A stretch of 64,000 nucleotides of DNA from positions 131,501-195,500 of the forward strand of contig NZ_PEKV01000005.1 of the NCBI RefSeq assembly GCF_002796975.1. The letters run 5' to 3'. The stretch's first letter is position 1; the number at the start of each line of letters is the position of its first letter. The notes under the pieces were generated by a model. It worked only from the letters and a program-made list of their open reading frames with translations, searched no databases and was not told where the DNA came from. A program made the translations under genes and the position numbers. This document shows positions 36,509 through 45,166 of this stretch, piece by piece. Source of the stretch: Ferrovibrio sp. (GTDB taxonomy: Bacteria > Pseudomonadota > Alphaproteobacteria > Ferrovibrionales > Ferrovibrionaceae).

Positions 36509-37432
36509 TCAAGCCCGATAGGCCTTTTCGGTCGGGCCGAGCACGCCGGAGATGGTTTTCTCGGTCAGCGCCAGCATAGCGCTGAATTTCCGCGCCAAAA
36601 CCGACGCGGGCTGGTGTTTTGCCCGCAGGGTATGCACGGAAAAATCGATCCGCGGCGACAGCGGGCGGGCTACCACCAGGTCGGGGTTATGCGAAGCGGC
36701 AGTATACTGATCCACGATCGCCACGCCGGCACCGCGCGACACCAGCGCGAGCGCGATCTGGTTGGTCTTGACCTCGACGATGGGCTGCAGGTCAACGCCG
36801 GACAGTTTCACTGCCGCACTGAAGGCCGCGCCGAGCGGATCGTCGCTGCGCAGGCCGATGAAGGGATGCTTGCGGAACCAGTCCAGCTTCACGGCAGCCG
36901 TCAGCTGGTTCTCGATCGATTTGGGGAAAATGCCATAGAACTGCGCCGGCGCCAGCGTCTGGATGTCCAGGCCGGGATGGCCCTGAATATCGAAGCCGAC
37001 ACCGAGATCGACTTCGTGGTTCAGCACCACGCGGACCAGATCGGCATATTGCCGGCTTTCGACCTCGAAGCTGACATCGGCATGCTTCTGGCGGAAACGC
37101 GTGATCGCCAGCGGAATCAGGTCGACGCAGAGCGCGGGTGCGGCGGCGATGCGCAGGTGGCCGCTGGTGGCGGCGCCCAGGTTGCGCGACAGTTTGCGCA
37201 GGTTGTCCAGGCCGCTGATGATGCGCTCGCTCTCGGCATGCAGCACCTGGCCCTCGCGGGTCGGCAGCAGGCGGCCGCGCACGCGGTCAAACAGCTTGTA
37301 GCCCAACTGGTCTTCGGCACGCAGCAGCAGACGCGTCGCCGCCGGCTGCGAGATATTCAGCAGTTTCGCCGCGGCCGTGATCGTGCCGGTCAGCATGATG
37401 GCGTGGAAGACTTCGAGATGGCGCAGTTGCAT
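36509..37432 (-). CDS. LysR-family transcriptional regulator
   Basis: Start at ATG 37432 (MQLRHLEVFHAIMLTGTITAAAKLLNISQPAATRLL), the canonical LysR N-terminus; the extra frame upstream belongs to the divergent promoter. The 307-residue protein has the winged helix in 1-60, a linker helix, and a periplasmic-binding-like effector domain from ~90 (GHLRIAAAPALCVDLIPLAI, VDLGVGFDI, LVSRGAGVAIVDQYTA). It diverges from the DadA-like gene with 154 bases between starts and most likely controls it. It could also act on the TAXI operon on its other side. Confidence 0.9.
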   Translation of the reverse strand: MQLRHLEVFHAIMLTGTITAAAKLLNISQPAATRLLLRAEDQLGYKLFDRVRGRLLPTREGQVLHAESERIISGLDNLRKLSRNLGAATSGHLRIAAAPALCVDLIPLAITRFRQKHADVSFEVESRQYADLVRVVLNHEVDLGVGFDIQGHPGLDIQTLAPAQFYGIFPKSIENQLTAAVKLDWFRKHPFIGLRSDDPLGAAFSAAVKLSGVDLQPIVEVKTNQIALALVSRGAGVAIVDQYTAASHNPDLVVARPLSPRIDFSVHTLRAKHQPASVLARKFSAMLALTEKTISGVLGPTEKAYRA

Positions 37433-37586
37433 GGCTGGTCCGGCCGGAAAGGCGACTTGGGCTAGACATGGCATAACGCAATGTAATGGGCAACGGCCGG
37501 ATCGGCAGTGGCGGCGCGGATCGTGGCCACCTAGCTTCAGGCGACCGTTGCGAGGCACTCTGCCGCGCGACGCCATGGAGTATCGC

Positions 37587-38846
37587 ATGAAGATCGTGGT
37601 GATCGGTTCCGGCGTGGTGGGCATGACAACGGCCTGGCGGCTCGCGCGCGACGGCCACAGCGTCACCATCGTTGACCGCGCGTCCACCACGGCGCAGGGC
37701 GCCAGCCATGCTAACGGCGCGCAGTTGAGCTATTCCTATGTCGCGCCGCTGGCCAGTCCCGGCGTCTGGTTCGACCTGCCGAAATACCTGTTCGGGCGCA
37801 ATACGCCGATGCGTTTCCGTCCTACCTTCGATCTGTTCCAGTATCGCTGGCTGCTGAAATTCATGGCGGCCTGCACGCGCGAGCAGGCCTTTGCCACCAC
37901 TGACCGGCTGCTGCGGCTGGCCTATCTGAGCCGCGATGTGCTGCATGGCGCCGAGGATATCCGTGGGCTGGAATTCGCCTGGAGCAGGGCGGGCAAGCTC
38001 GTGGTGCAGGGCAGCGCTGCCGGCCTCGACGGCGCGCGGGCGCAGGTGGAGTACCAGAGCCAGCGCGGCAGCGTGCAGCAGGTGCTGAATCGCGACGCCT
38101 GCCTCAAGCTTGAGCCGGCGCTGAAAGGCATCGCGCATCGCATCGTCGGCGGTGTCTATACGCCTGACGAGGAAGCCGCCGATCCCTACCGGCTGTGCCA
38201 GGGTATCGAAGGCCTGCTGTCGGGCGACAACAGCGGCGTGACATTCGTCTATGGCGCCAAGGTGCGCCGTCTGCTGCGCAGCGGCCGGCGCCTGCTCGGC
38301 GTGGAAACCGCCAGCGGCGATGTGCTGGAGGCCGATGTCTATGTGCTGGCGGCTGGCGTGGCCAGCCGGCGTCTGGGCCTCACCGCCGGCCTCGACCTGC
38401 CGATCTATCCGATCAAGGGCTACAGCCTGTCATTGCCGATCGCCAACGACGATGCCGCGCCGCGCGTCTCGATCACCGACACCGACTACAAGGTGGTCTA
38501 TGCACGACTGGGCGAAAAACTGCGCGTCGCCGGTATGGCCGATATCGTCGGCAATGACGACAGTATCGATCCGCGCCGTCTCGGTCAGCTGGTCTGGCAG
38601 GCGCGCGAGACTTTCCCGCAGGCCACCACCTGGCAACAGATGGAACCCTGGACCGGACTGCGGCCTGCCACGCCGAAGGGCCTGCCGATCCTCAATGCCA
38701 GCGGGATCGACAATCTGCTGCTTAATGTGGGCCATGGCGCACTCGGCTTCACGCTGGCCTTTGGGTCGGCCGAAGTGATCGCCGCAGCGCTTGCCGGCCG
38801 GACTTCGCCGGTGCCGGAGCAGGATTTCGCGCTGGCGGCGGCTTAA
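37587..38846 (+). CDS. dadA: FAD-dependent D-amino acid dehydrogenase-like oxidoreductase (DadA type)
   Basis: ATG 37587 (MKIVVIGSGVVGMTTAWRLARDG) begins directly at the FAD dinucleotide motif; ATG 37575 is the only close alternative. The 419-residue DAO-family protein has VTIVDRASTTAQGASHANGAQLSYSYVAPLASPGV, which is very like DadA, AWSRAGKLVVQ, and a C-terminal GLRPATPKGLPILNASGIDNLLLNVGHGALGFTLAFGSAEVIA. DadA oxidises D-amino acids to keto acids and passes electrons to the membrane quinone pool. Close relatives oxidise other secondary or D-amino compounds. It diverges from a LysR gene. Confidence 0.88.
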   Translation: MKIVVIGSGVVGMTTAWRLARDGHSVTIVDRASTTAQGASHANGAQLSYSYVAPLASPGVWFDLPKYLFGRNTPMRFRPTFDLFQYRWLLKFMAACTREQAFATTDRLLRLAYLSRDVLHGAEDIRGLEFAWSRAGKLVVQGSAAGLDGARAQVEYQSQRGSVQQVLNRDACLKLEPALKGIAHRIVGGVYTPDEEAADPYRLCQGIEGLLSGDNSGVTFVYGAKVRRLLRSGRRLLGVETASGDVLEADVYVLAAGVASRRLGLTAGLDLPIYPIKGYSLSLPIANDDAAPRVSITDTDYKVVYARLGEKLRVAGMADIVGNDDSIDPRRLGQLVWQARETFPQATTWQQMEPWTGLRPATPKGLPILNASGIDNLLLNVGHGALGFTLAFGSAEVIAAALAGRTSPVPEQDFALAAA

Positions 38847-38848
38847 CA

Positions 38849-38918
38849 TCGTCGTTCCCGCGAAAGCGGGAACCCAGACATCGGACCGACTGGGTCCCCG
38901 CTTTCGCGGGGACGACGA
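38849..38918. repeat. Intergenic palindromic repeat
   Basis: A 70-base inverted structure beginning TCGTCGT and ending ACGACGA. It holds two small hairpins (TTCCCGC-GAAA-GCGGGAA and CCCCGC-TTTC-GCGGGG) joined through CCCAG/CTGGG. It lies between convergent genes and could terminate both. It is of a different sequence class from the repeats at 31761 and 61591. Confidence 0.8.
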
Positions 38919-38927
38919 AAAGAGCGG

Positions 38928-39761
38928 TTACCTCAAACCTTCCAGATACGCCCGCGCCGTCTTCACATCGGCGATGCTGCGGCCCATCACGCCGGCGGCC
39001 TGCACGGTCTGGCGGATCAGCGCGGCATTGTCCGGCGCCGTGCTGCCGTCGCTGAGCAGCGTGTTGTTCTCGAAGCCGAGACGGGCATGGCCGTTCAGGC
39101 CCAGTGCGGTCAGCGCGCAGGCCGATTCCTTCGGGCCGAAGGCGCAGACGGCGAAATCGCCATCCGTATTGCTCCAGTCGTGCAGGAAGGGCAGCAGGTC
39201 GACCGGCTCGGACTTCTGCCCGGCCGTGTAGCGGCCCAGCACGAACAGCACGAAATGCCTGTCGCCCGGGATGATGCCGCGCGCCTTCAACTCGTGGAAA
39301 CGCTGAACGTCCTCGGCGGCATAGAGAATGTACTGCATCATCACGCCGGCCTTGTAGAGTTCGGTCAGGAAGGCGCCGCCGTCCTTTTCCGCGGCCTCAT
39401 CGGGCAGGATTTCACGCACGGCAAGGCTGCAGGCTTCCGGCATCAGGGCGCGCATCGCCGCCATCTGCTGGTGACGGTCGTAGATGCCGGCGGCCTCTGA
39501 CGTCGCCTGGATGATGAGGTCGCTGCCCGCCTCGCGCCGCACCGCCTTGATCGCCTCGCGATAGAGCCCGGCATCCAGCGAATGTCTCCCGCTGCCGGGT
39601 TCGCGCACATGCAGGTGGATCATGGCAGCGCCGGCGTCGCGGCATTGTGCGGCGCAAATGCCAAGTTCATCGGCGCTGAGCGGCACCGCCGGGTGGTCAG
39701 GCTTCAGCTTGCGGGCGCCGTTGGGGGCGACGGCGATGACGGCAGGATGCAGGGTGCTCAT
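38928..39761 (-). CDS. Beta-keto acid cleavage enzyme (BKACE, former DUF849)
   Basis: Start at ATG 39761 (MSTLHPAVIAVAPNGARK), touching the aminotransferase stop by one base (TGATG). BKACE enzymes split a beta-keto acid with acetyl-CoA into acetoacetate and a new CoA ester, the type case being 3-keto-5-aminohexanoate in lysine fermentation. The 277-residue TIM barrel shows zinc ligands His49 and His51 in MIHLHVREPGSGRHS, IIQATSEAAG, and GLNGHARLGFENNTLLSDGSTAPDNAALI near the C-terminus. Coupling to a class III aminotransferase suggests a beta-amino acid route. The exact beta-keto acid is unknown. Confidence 0.92.
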   Translation of the reverse strand: MSTLHPAVIAVAPNGARKLKPDHPAVPLSADELGICAAQCRDAGAAMIHLHVREPGSGRHSLDAGLYREAIKAVRREAGSDLIIQATSEAAGIYDRHQQMAAMRALMPEACSLAVREILPDEAAEKDGGAFLTELYKAGVMMQYILYAAEDVQRFHELKARGIIPGDRHFVLFVLGRYTAGQKSEPVDLLPFLHDWSNTDGDFAVCAFGPKESACALTALGLNGHARLGFENNTLLSDGSTAPDNAALIRQTVQAAGVMGRSIADVKTARAYLEGLR

Positions 39762-41095
39762 CAGGCGACGCTCTTCAGCGCGGTGTCGACAGCATCGCCG
39801 AGTGTCTCGACGATCAGGTTGATGTCGTCTTTGGTGCAGATGAAGGGCGGCGCCAGCAGCACATGGTCGCCATGCTTGCCGTCGATGGTGCCGCCCATCG
39901 GATAGCACATCAGGCCAAGGTTCATCGCTTCCTGCTTGATGCGGGCATTCAGCTTCTTGGCCGGGTCGAAGGTCGCCTTGCTGGCGCGGTCCTGCACCAG
40001 TTCGATGGCCTGGAACAGGCCGCGACCGCGGATGTCACCGACATGGCGGTGATTGCCGAAGCGGTCCTGGAGGCGGTCCATCAGGTGCACGCCCATCGCC
40101 TGCACATTCTCCAGCAGATGATCGCGCTTGATCACCTGCTGCACGGCAAGGGCGGCGGCGCAGGCCATGGGATGGCCGAGATAGGTATGGCCATGCTGGA
40201 AGAAGCCGGTGCCGTTCCTGAAGGAATCGAAAATATGCTGGCCGAGCAGGATCGCGCCGATCGGCTGGTAGCCGCCACCGAGGCCCTTGGCGATGGTCAT
40301 GATGTCGGGCGAGATGCCTTCCTGCTCGACGGCATGCAGCGTGCCGGTGCGGCCCATGCCGCACATCACTTCGTCCAGGATCAGCAGCACGCCGTATTTA
40401 TCGCAGATTTCGCGGATGCGCTTGAAATAGCCCGGCGCGGCGGTCACCGCGCCCAGGGTGGCGCCCACCACCGGTTCGGCGAGGAAGGCGATCACGCTGT
40501 CCTTGCCGAGTTCGAGGATTTTGGCTTCCAGCTCGTCGGCGGTGCGTTTGCCATAGGCTTCCGGCGTCTCGTCGGGCTGGCGGTCACGATATTCGAAACA
40601 GGGCGCGATGTGATGCGCCTCGATCAGCATCGGTGCGAACTGCTGGCGGCGCCATGCATTGCCACCCACTGACAGCGCGCCGACCGTGTTGCCGTGATAG
40701 CTCTGACGACGGGCGATGAAATGCTTGCGCTGCGGCTCGCCGCGCTCGACGTGATACTGCCGCGCCATCTTCAGCGCGGCCTCGATGGCCTCCGATCCGC
40801 CCGACACGTAATAGACATGGCTAATGCCTTTGGGTGCATGGGCGATCAGTTCATCGGCGAGACGTTCTGCCGGCTCGGTGGTGAAGAAGCTGGTATGGGC
40901 GAAGGCCAGCTTGTCGGCCTGCTCATGCATGGCGCGGGTGACGTCGGGATGGCCGTGGCCGAGACAGCTCACCGCAGCGCCGCCCGAGGCATCGATATAC
41001 TGCTTGCCGTTGGCATCGATGATGCGGATGCCTTCGCCGCCGACGGCGACCGGATAGGCATGATTGATACTGCGATGCAGGATGCGGCTTGTCAT
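39761..41095 (-). CDS. Class III PLP-dependent aminotransferase
   Basis: A 444-residue fold-type I aminotransferase. PLP lysine is Lys270 in MTIAKGLGGGYQPIGAILL, with Asp241 in LILDEVMCGMGRTG contacting the ring nitrogen. YYVSGGSEAIEAALKMARQY and YHGNTVGALSVGG bind the cofactor phosphate. The class uses omega-amino groups or beta-amino acids. It sits between RpiR regulator and BKACE genes with overlaps on both sides (ATGA and TGATG), so it probably supplies the beta-keto acid that BKACE cleaves. Confidence 0.93.
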   Translation of the reverse strand: MTSRILHRSINHAYPVAVGGEGIRIIDANGKQYIDASGGAAVSCLGHGHPDVTRAMHEQADKLAFAHTSFFTTEPAERLADELIAHAPKGISHVYYVSGGSEAIEAALKMARQYHVERGEPQRKHFIARRQSYHGNTVGALSVGGNAWRRQQFAPMLIEAHHIAPCFEYRDRQPDETPEAYGKRTADELEAKILELGKDSVIAFLAEPVVGATLGAVTAAPGYFKRIREICDKYGVLLILDEVMCGMGRTGTLHAVEQEGISPDIMTIAKGLGGGYQPIGAILLGQHIFDSFRNGTGFFQHGHTYLGHPMACAAALAVQQVIKRDHLLENVQAMGVHLMDRLQDRFGNHRHVGDIRGRGLFQAIELVQDRASKATFDPAKKLNARIKQEAMNLGLMCYPMGGTIDGKHGDHVLLAPPFICTKDDINLIVETLGDAVDTALKSVA

Positions 41096-42012
41096 GACTT
41101 GGGCTTTCTGCGCTGGGGGCGGCGGGACCAGTAGGTGGAAAAGGCATCGAGCTGGTGCTCGGCATTGCGGATGGCGTTGAGCGCCTGCTCGCCGCTGCGC
41201 GCCGCGATCAGCGCGATCAGCGTCTCGGCAGCGGCAAAGGCCGGCGTGATGGCATGGAAGAAGGATGGCGTGTCGGTCGGCACCAGGATGCTGGCCTGCG
41301 CCAGCGCTGCCACCGGCGACACGCGGCTGTCGGTGATCGCCACGACAGCCATGCCGAGCCTGGCTGCGTAAGCGGCGCGCTCGACCGCAGCAGTGGTGTA
41401 GGGCTCGACGCTGATCACCACCAGCACGTCGCCCGTGCCGGCATGGCGCAGCGCGTCGAAACCGGTATCACCGGCACCGTCCAGCAGCACACCGTTATCG
41501 CGAAACAGGCCATGCACATATTGCGCATGGAAAGCCACGGCATGGCAGGAGCGTAAGCCCAGGAAATACACCTTGCGGGCTTTTTCGATCAGTGTGGCGG
41601 CGGCGATCAGCTCAGCCGTACCCGCCTCGTCATGACTGCCGGCGATATGGTCGGCCATGGCCCAGCCGATCTGCGCCGCTAGCGCACCGTCGCTGCTCTG
41701 CGCTTTCTGCCGCTGCAACTGGCCGGCGCGGTGGCTGAATTCCGCGGTATGGCTCGGCCGGCGCAACGCCGTGGCCTGCAGGTCGCGGAAAGACGCGTAA
41801 TCGGCAAAGCCCAGCTGGCGCGCCAGGCGCGTCATGGTCACCGGCGGGACGCCGGCACGGCGCGCCTGTTCGCGCATCGACAGCAGGGCGACATCATCCG
41901 GGTGATCCAGCACAAAGCGGGCCGCGGCCTGCAACTGCGGCGGCAGGCTGGGAAAAGCCTGGGCGATGCGGTCGCTGAGCGAGGGGTCGGCGGCGGAGGT
42001 CAGGTCCGGCAT
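41092..42012 (-). CDS. MurR/RpiR-family transcriptional regulator
   Basis: A 306-residue regulator with an N-terminal HTH_6 domain (about 10-85: VALLSMREQARRAGVPPVTMTRLARQLGFADYASFRDLQ). A SIS domain follows from ~125 to 260 (KVYFLGLRSCHAVAFHAQYVH, DVLVVISVEPYTTAAVERAAYAARLGMAVVAITDS). SIS domains bind phosphosugars or similar small ligands. It is the first gene of the three-gene operon with the aminotransferase and BKACE, so it most likely controls its own operon. The ligand is probably an intermediate of that pathway. Confidence 0.92.
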   Translation of the reverse strand: MPDLTSAADPSLSDRIAQAFPSLPPQLQAAARFVLDHPDDVALLSMREQARRAGVPPVTMTRLARQLGFADYASFRDLQATALRRPSHTAEFSHRAGQLQRQKAQSSDGALAAQIGWAMADHIAGSHDEAGTAELIAAATLIEKARKVYFLGLRSCHAVAFHAQYVHGLFRDNGVLLDGAGDTGFDALRHAGTGDVLVVISVEPYTTAAVERAAYAARLGMAVVAITDSRVSPVAALAQASILVPTDTPSFFHAITPAFAAAETLIALIAARSGEQALNAIRNAEHQLDAFSTYWSRRPQRRKPKS

Positions 42013-42134
42013 GGCGCAATTGAACCGCAGGGCAGGAGCGTTTGCAACAATTGATTCTATAGAATTTTATTATGATACGAATGTTTCATGACGGAGAAGC
42101 GCTCCAGCCTTGCCCGGGACCTTGCCCTGGGCCG

Positions 42135-42149
42135 ATAAGAACGGCTTAT
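42135..42149. promoter_or_regulatory. Palindromic operator before the LysR gene (site 1)
   Basis: ATAAG-AACGG-CTTAT, inside the longer match CCGATAAGAAnnnCTTATAG. It ends 32 bases before the LysR start at 42181. The same 20-base pattern occurs once more at 43115-43134, upstream of the next operon. It fits a LysR-type inverted repeat with autoregulation. Confidence 0.7.
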
Positions 42150-42180
42150 AGTGCGACGGCTAAATCAGGGGCGTCCGGTC

Positions 42181-43092
42181 ATGGCCGATCTGCGCAATCT
42201 CGAAACCTTCGTCTGGGTCGCCCATCTTGGCGGCTTCCGCGCCGCTGCCGACAAACTGAACACCACGCAGCCCGCCGTGTCGCAGCGCATCGCACAACTC
42301 GAATCCGAACTTGGTGTGAAACTCTTCGACCGCGAACCGCGCGGCATCGCACTCACCTCGAAAGGCAACGAGCTACTGCCTTATGCCGAACGCATGCTGC
42401 AGCTTCACGCCGACCTGCTGCATGCAGCGCGCGAGAAGAAGGCGATGCGCGGCATCGTGCGACTCGGCGTCGCCGAAACCATCGTGCATACCTGGCTGTC
42501 GAAACTGATCGAGCGCATGCACACGGTCTATCCGGCGCTGACGCTGGAGATCGAGGTCGATGTCTCGCCGCTGTTGCGCGAACGCCTGCTGGCGCATCAG
42601 CTGGATATCGCTTTCGTGCTGGGGCCGATCAGCGAACCGCGCATGAAAAACGTGGCTTTGTCGAGCTATCCGTTGGCCTGGGTGGCGAGTCCGTCACTCG
42701 ATCTCGGTGCCGAGCCGGTGCCGCTATCGACACTTGCCCGCTGGCCGATCATTACCTATCCGCGCAACACCCGACCTTACATTGCGATCCGCGAGATGAT
42801 GACGCGACACGACATGCCGGCTTTGCGTATGTATGGCAATGCGTCGCTCTCCACCATCGTGCGCATGACCTTGGACGGTATTGGCATCTCGGCGATTCCG
42901 CCGCTGATCATCCGGCGAGAACTGACAGAAAAACGTCTGCGCGTGGTGAAGGCGGAACAGAATCTGCCCGATCTGAATTTCCATGCCTGCTATCCAGTCA
43001 AACCCGACAGCTATCTGGCCGAGGCAGTCACCGAGATCGCGCGCGAGATGGCGCAGACAGAAATGAAGCGGCGCGAAAAGAGGCAGAAATAG
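42181..43092 (+). CDS. LysR-family regulator, probable controller of the 5-oxoprolinase/TRAP operon
   Basis: ATG 42181 (MADLRNLETFVWVAHLGGFRAAADKLNTTQPAVSQRIAQLESELG) gives the standard LysR N-terminus. The 303-residue protein has winged helix, linker and an effector domain from ~90 (GIVRLGVAETIVHTWLSKLIERMHTVYP, QLDIAFVLGPISEPRM, MTLDGIGISAIPPLII). Identical palindromes stand before it and before the next operon (43118-43132), which reads like one regulator controlling itself and its neighbours. It diverges from the RpiR operon. Confidence 0.92.
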   Translation: MADLRNLETFVWVAHLGGFRAAADKLNTTQPAVSQRIAQLESELGVKLFDREPRGIALTSKGNELLPYAERMLQLHADLLHAAREKKAMRGIVRLGVAETIVHTWLSKLIERMHTVYPALTLEIEVDVSPLLRERLLAHQLDIAFVLGPISEPRMKNVALSSYPLAWVASPSLDLGAEPVPLSTLARWPIITYPRNTRPYIAIREMMTRHDMPALRMYGNASLSTIVRMTLDGIGISAIPPLIIRRELTEKRLRVVKAEQNLPDLNFHACYPVKPDSYLAEAVTEIAREMAQTEMKRREKRQK

Positions 43093-43117
43093 CTCTGGGG
43101 CATCTGCTTCCTGACCG

Positions 43118-43132
43118 ATAAGAAATTCTTAT
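43118..43132. promoter_or_regulatory. Palindromic operator before the 5-oxoprolinase operon (site 2)
   Basis: ATAAG-AAATT-CTTAT, a perfect palindrome apart from its central base, inside CCGATAAGAAnnnCTTATAG. It is 76 bases upstream of the operon's first start codon. The shared flanks with site 1 (CCG before, AG after) make chance unlikely. Confidence 0.75.
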
Positions 43133-43207
43133 AGGCTTCCATCGGAACTCGCGATTGGACAGTCAACCTTCCCTCATGATGCGATAGGCGCAGAGTGGAG
43201 GAGCGGA

Positions 43208-44011
43208 ATGAACGCAGTTGCGTCAGGTAAGATTTATGCCAGTGGCCGCGAGGCCCGGCTGGCCATTCGCCGCGGCGAACACCGTGGCCAGACCGCCGGC
43301 ATCGCCCCGGGTTTCGTGCAGGGCAACCTCGCCATCCTGCCCAAGGCGCTGGCCGACGATTTCTTCCGCTTCTGCCAGTTCAATCCGAAACCCTGCCCGC
43401 TGATCGGCGCATCCGAACCCGGCGATCCGCGCATCCCGGCGCTGGCCGAGGATCTCGATATCCGCACGGATCTGCCGCTCTATCGCGTCTGGCGCGACGG
43501 CAAGCTGGTTGAGGAAGTGCCCGACCTGAAGGCCGTCTGGCGCGACGACCTCGTCGCCTTCCTGATCGGCTGCTCGTTCTCGTTTGAAGAAGCGCTGGTC
43601 GAGGATGGTATCGACCTGCGCCATATCAGCTGCGGCACCAATGTGCCGATGTATCGCACCAATATCGACACCGTGCCGGCCGGGCCGTTCCGCGGCCCGC
43701 TGGTGGTGTCGATGCGTCCGCTCAAGCCCGCCGATGCGATCCGCGCCGTGCAGATCACCTCGCGCTTCCCCGCCGTGCATGGCGCGCCGGTGCATCTCGG
43801 CAAGCCCGAACTGCTCGGCATCAAGGATCTCGCGACGCCCGACTATGGCGATCCGGTCGAAGTGAAGGCTGACGAACTGCCGGTCTTCTGGGCCTGCGGC
43901 GTCACGCCCCAGTCGGTGATCGCCACTGTGAAGCCGGAGTTCTGCATCACCCATGCGCCGGGGCACATGCTGGTGACCGACCTGAAGAACAGTCGCCTGG
44001 CGATTCTGTAA
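43208..44011 (+). CDS. YcsI-like putative hydro-lyase / D-glutamate cyclase family protein (DUF1445)
   Basis: A 267-residue protein matching the YcsI/UPF0317 family: [119 protein letters not shown] and the C-terminal [11 protein letters not shown]. In Bacillus, ycsI lies in the kip operon beside ycsF, kipI and kipA. The related eukaryotic domain converts D-glutamate to 5-oxo-D-proline. Here it heads an operon that ends with the same 5-oxoprolinase genes. GAGGAG precedes ATG 43208. Confidence 0.88.
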   Translation: MNAVASGKIYASGREARLAIRRGEHRGQTAGIAPGFVQGNLAILPKALADDFFRFCQFNPKPCPLIGASEPGDPRIPALAEDLDIRTDLPLYRVWRDGKLVEEVPDLKAVWRDDLVAFLIGCSFSFEEALVEDGIDLRHISCGTNVPMYRTNIDTVPAGPFRGPLVVSMRPLKPADAIRAVQITSRFPAVHGAPVHLGKPELLGIKDLATPDYGDPVEVKADELPVFWACGVTPQSVIATVKPEFCITHAPGHMLVTDLKNSRLAIL

Positions 44012-44039
44012 TTTCGCAATCACAACCGGAGGGGAAGAT

Positions 44040-45098
44040 ATGACATCAATGATCAAGACGCTCGCATTCGCGGGTGCCGTGGCGATGGGGCTGAGCGGTG
44101 CGGCTCTGGCCCAGGACCTGCCGAAGACGCCGCTGAAAGTGGTCGGCGCCTGGGGCAACCTGACCCAGTATAAGGAATACGAGCAGCCGTTCTGGACCAA
44201 GGAAATCACCCAGAAGTCCAAGGGCGCCATCACCGCCGAAATCACCCCGTTCAATGAAATGGGCCTGAAGGGCGCGGAAATCTTCCGCCTGATGCGCCTC
44301 GGCGTGATCGATTTCGGTTCCACCGTGCTGGGCTATGTCGCCGCCGATGATGCGCGCAACGAAGCCGTCGATCTCGCCGGCCTGTCGCCGGATGTCGAAA
44401 CCGCGCGCAAGGTGTCGGATGCCTACAAGCCGGTCTATGACAAGTTCTACCGCGAGCGTTTCGGCGTGCAGGTACTCGGCATCTGGCCGTATTCCGCGCA
44501 GGTGCTGTTCTGCAACGGTGAGATCAAGGGCCTGGCCGACCTGAAGGGCAAGAAGGTGCGCACCGGCAACCGCACGCTGGCGGAATTCGTCGAGGCCTTC
44601 GGCGGCACCGGCGTGACACTGGCCTTCAACGAAGTGGTGCCGGCACTGCAGAACAAGGTGGTCGACTGCGCCATCACCGGCACGCTGTCGGGCAATTCGG
44701 CCAAATGGTACGAAGTGGCGACGCATATCTATGCCCTGCCGCTGGGCTGGAGCCACGTCATGCACGGCGTCAATGTGAAGACCTGGGACCGACTTGACCC
44801 GAAGGTGAAGAGCTTCCTGCAGACCGAGATCAAGGGCCTGGAAGACCGCATCTGGAAGGCTGCTGCCGAGGAAACCCAGCAGGGTTACGACTGCAACGCC
44901 GGCAAGGACAGCTGCAAGCTCGGCACCAAGGCCAAGATGACCGTCGTGCCGGTCACCGAGGCCGACAAGGCCCTGCTGAAGAAGGCGATGGCAGAGACCG
45001 TCGTGCCGAAATGGGCGGCGCGCTGCTCGGGCGATTGCGTTCCGGCCTGGAACGACAGTATCGGCAAGATCGTCGGCATCACCGCCAAGGCGAAGTAA
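44040..45098 (+). CDS. TRAP transporter solute-binding protein (DctP type)
   Basis: A 352-residue periplasmic protein with a signal peptide (about 1-24, SGAALAQDL). DctP-family features are TAEITPFNEMGLKGAEIFRLMRLGVIDFGSTVLGYV, FGVQVLGIWPYSAQVLFCN and the LADLKGKKVRTGNRTLAEFVEAFGGTGVTLAFNEVVPALQNKVVDCAITG block, where Arg176-like residues bind the carboxylate. The C-terminal part has two cysteine pairs (CNAGKDSC and CSGDC) that may form disulfides, an uncommon feature. AGGGGAAG precedes ATG 44040. It is probably an organic-acid binder, perhaps of 5-oxoproline given its operon partners. Confidence 0.93.
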   Translation: MTSMIKTLAFAGAVAMGLSGAALAQDLPKTPLKVVGAWGNLTQYKEYEQPFWTKEITQKSKGAITAEITPFNEMGLKGAEIFRLMRLGVIDFGSTVLGYVAADDARNEAVDLAGLSPDVETARKVSDAYKPVYDKFYRERFGVQVLGIWPYSAQVLFCNGEIKGLADLKGKKVRTGNRTLAEFVEAFGGTGVTLAFNEVVPALQNKVVDCAITGTLSGNSAKWYEVATHIYALPLGWSHVMHGVNVKTWDRLDPKVKSFLQTEIKGLEDRIWKAAAEETQQGYDCNAGKDSCKLGTKAKMTVVPVTEADKALLKKAMAETVVPKWAARCSGDCVPAWNDSIGKIVGITAKAK

Positions 45099-45113
45099 GC
45101 TCGGTGTAACGGA

Positions 45114-45137
45114 CGGGGCCGCCCTGGCGCGGCCCCG
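45114..45137 (+). terminator. Attenuator hairpin between DctP and DctQ genes
   Basis: A 9-base GC-only stem (CGGGGCCGC, 45114-45122, with GCGGCCCCG, 45129-45137) and a 6-base loop, followed by a short T-rich stretch (CTTTTG). It probably lowers transcription into the permease genes. Confidence 0.75.
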
Positions 45138-45166
45138 CCTGCTTTTGACTGAATCCGGGGGACATT

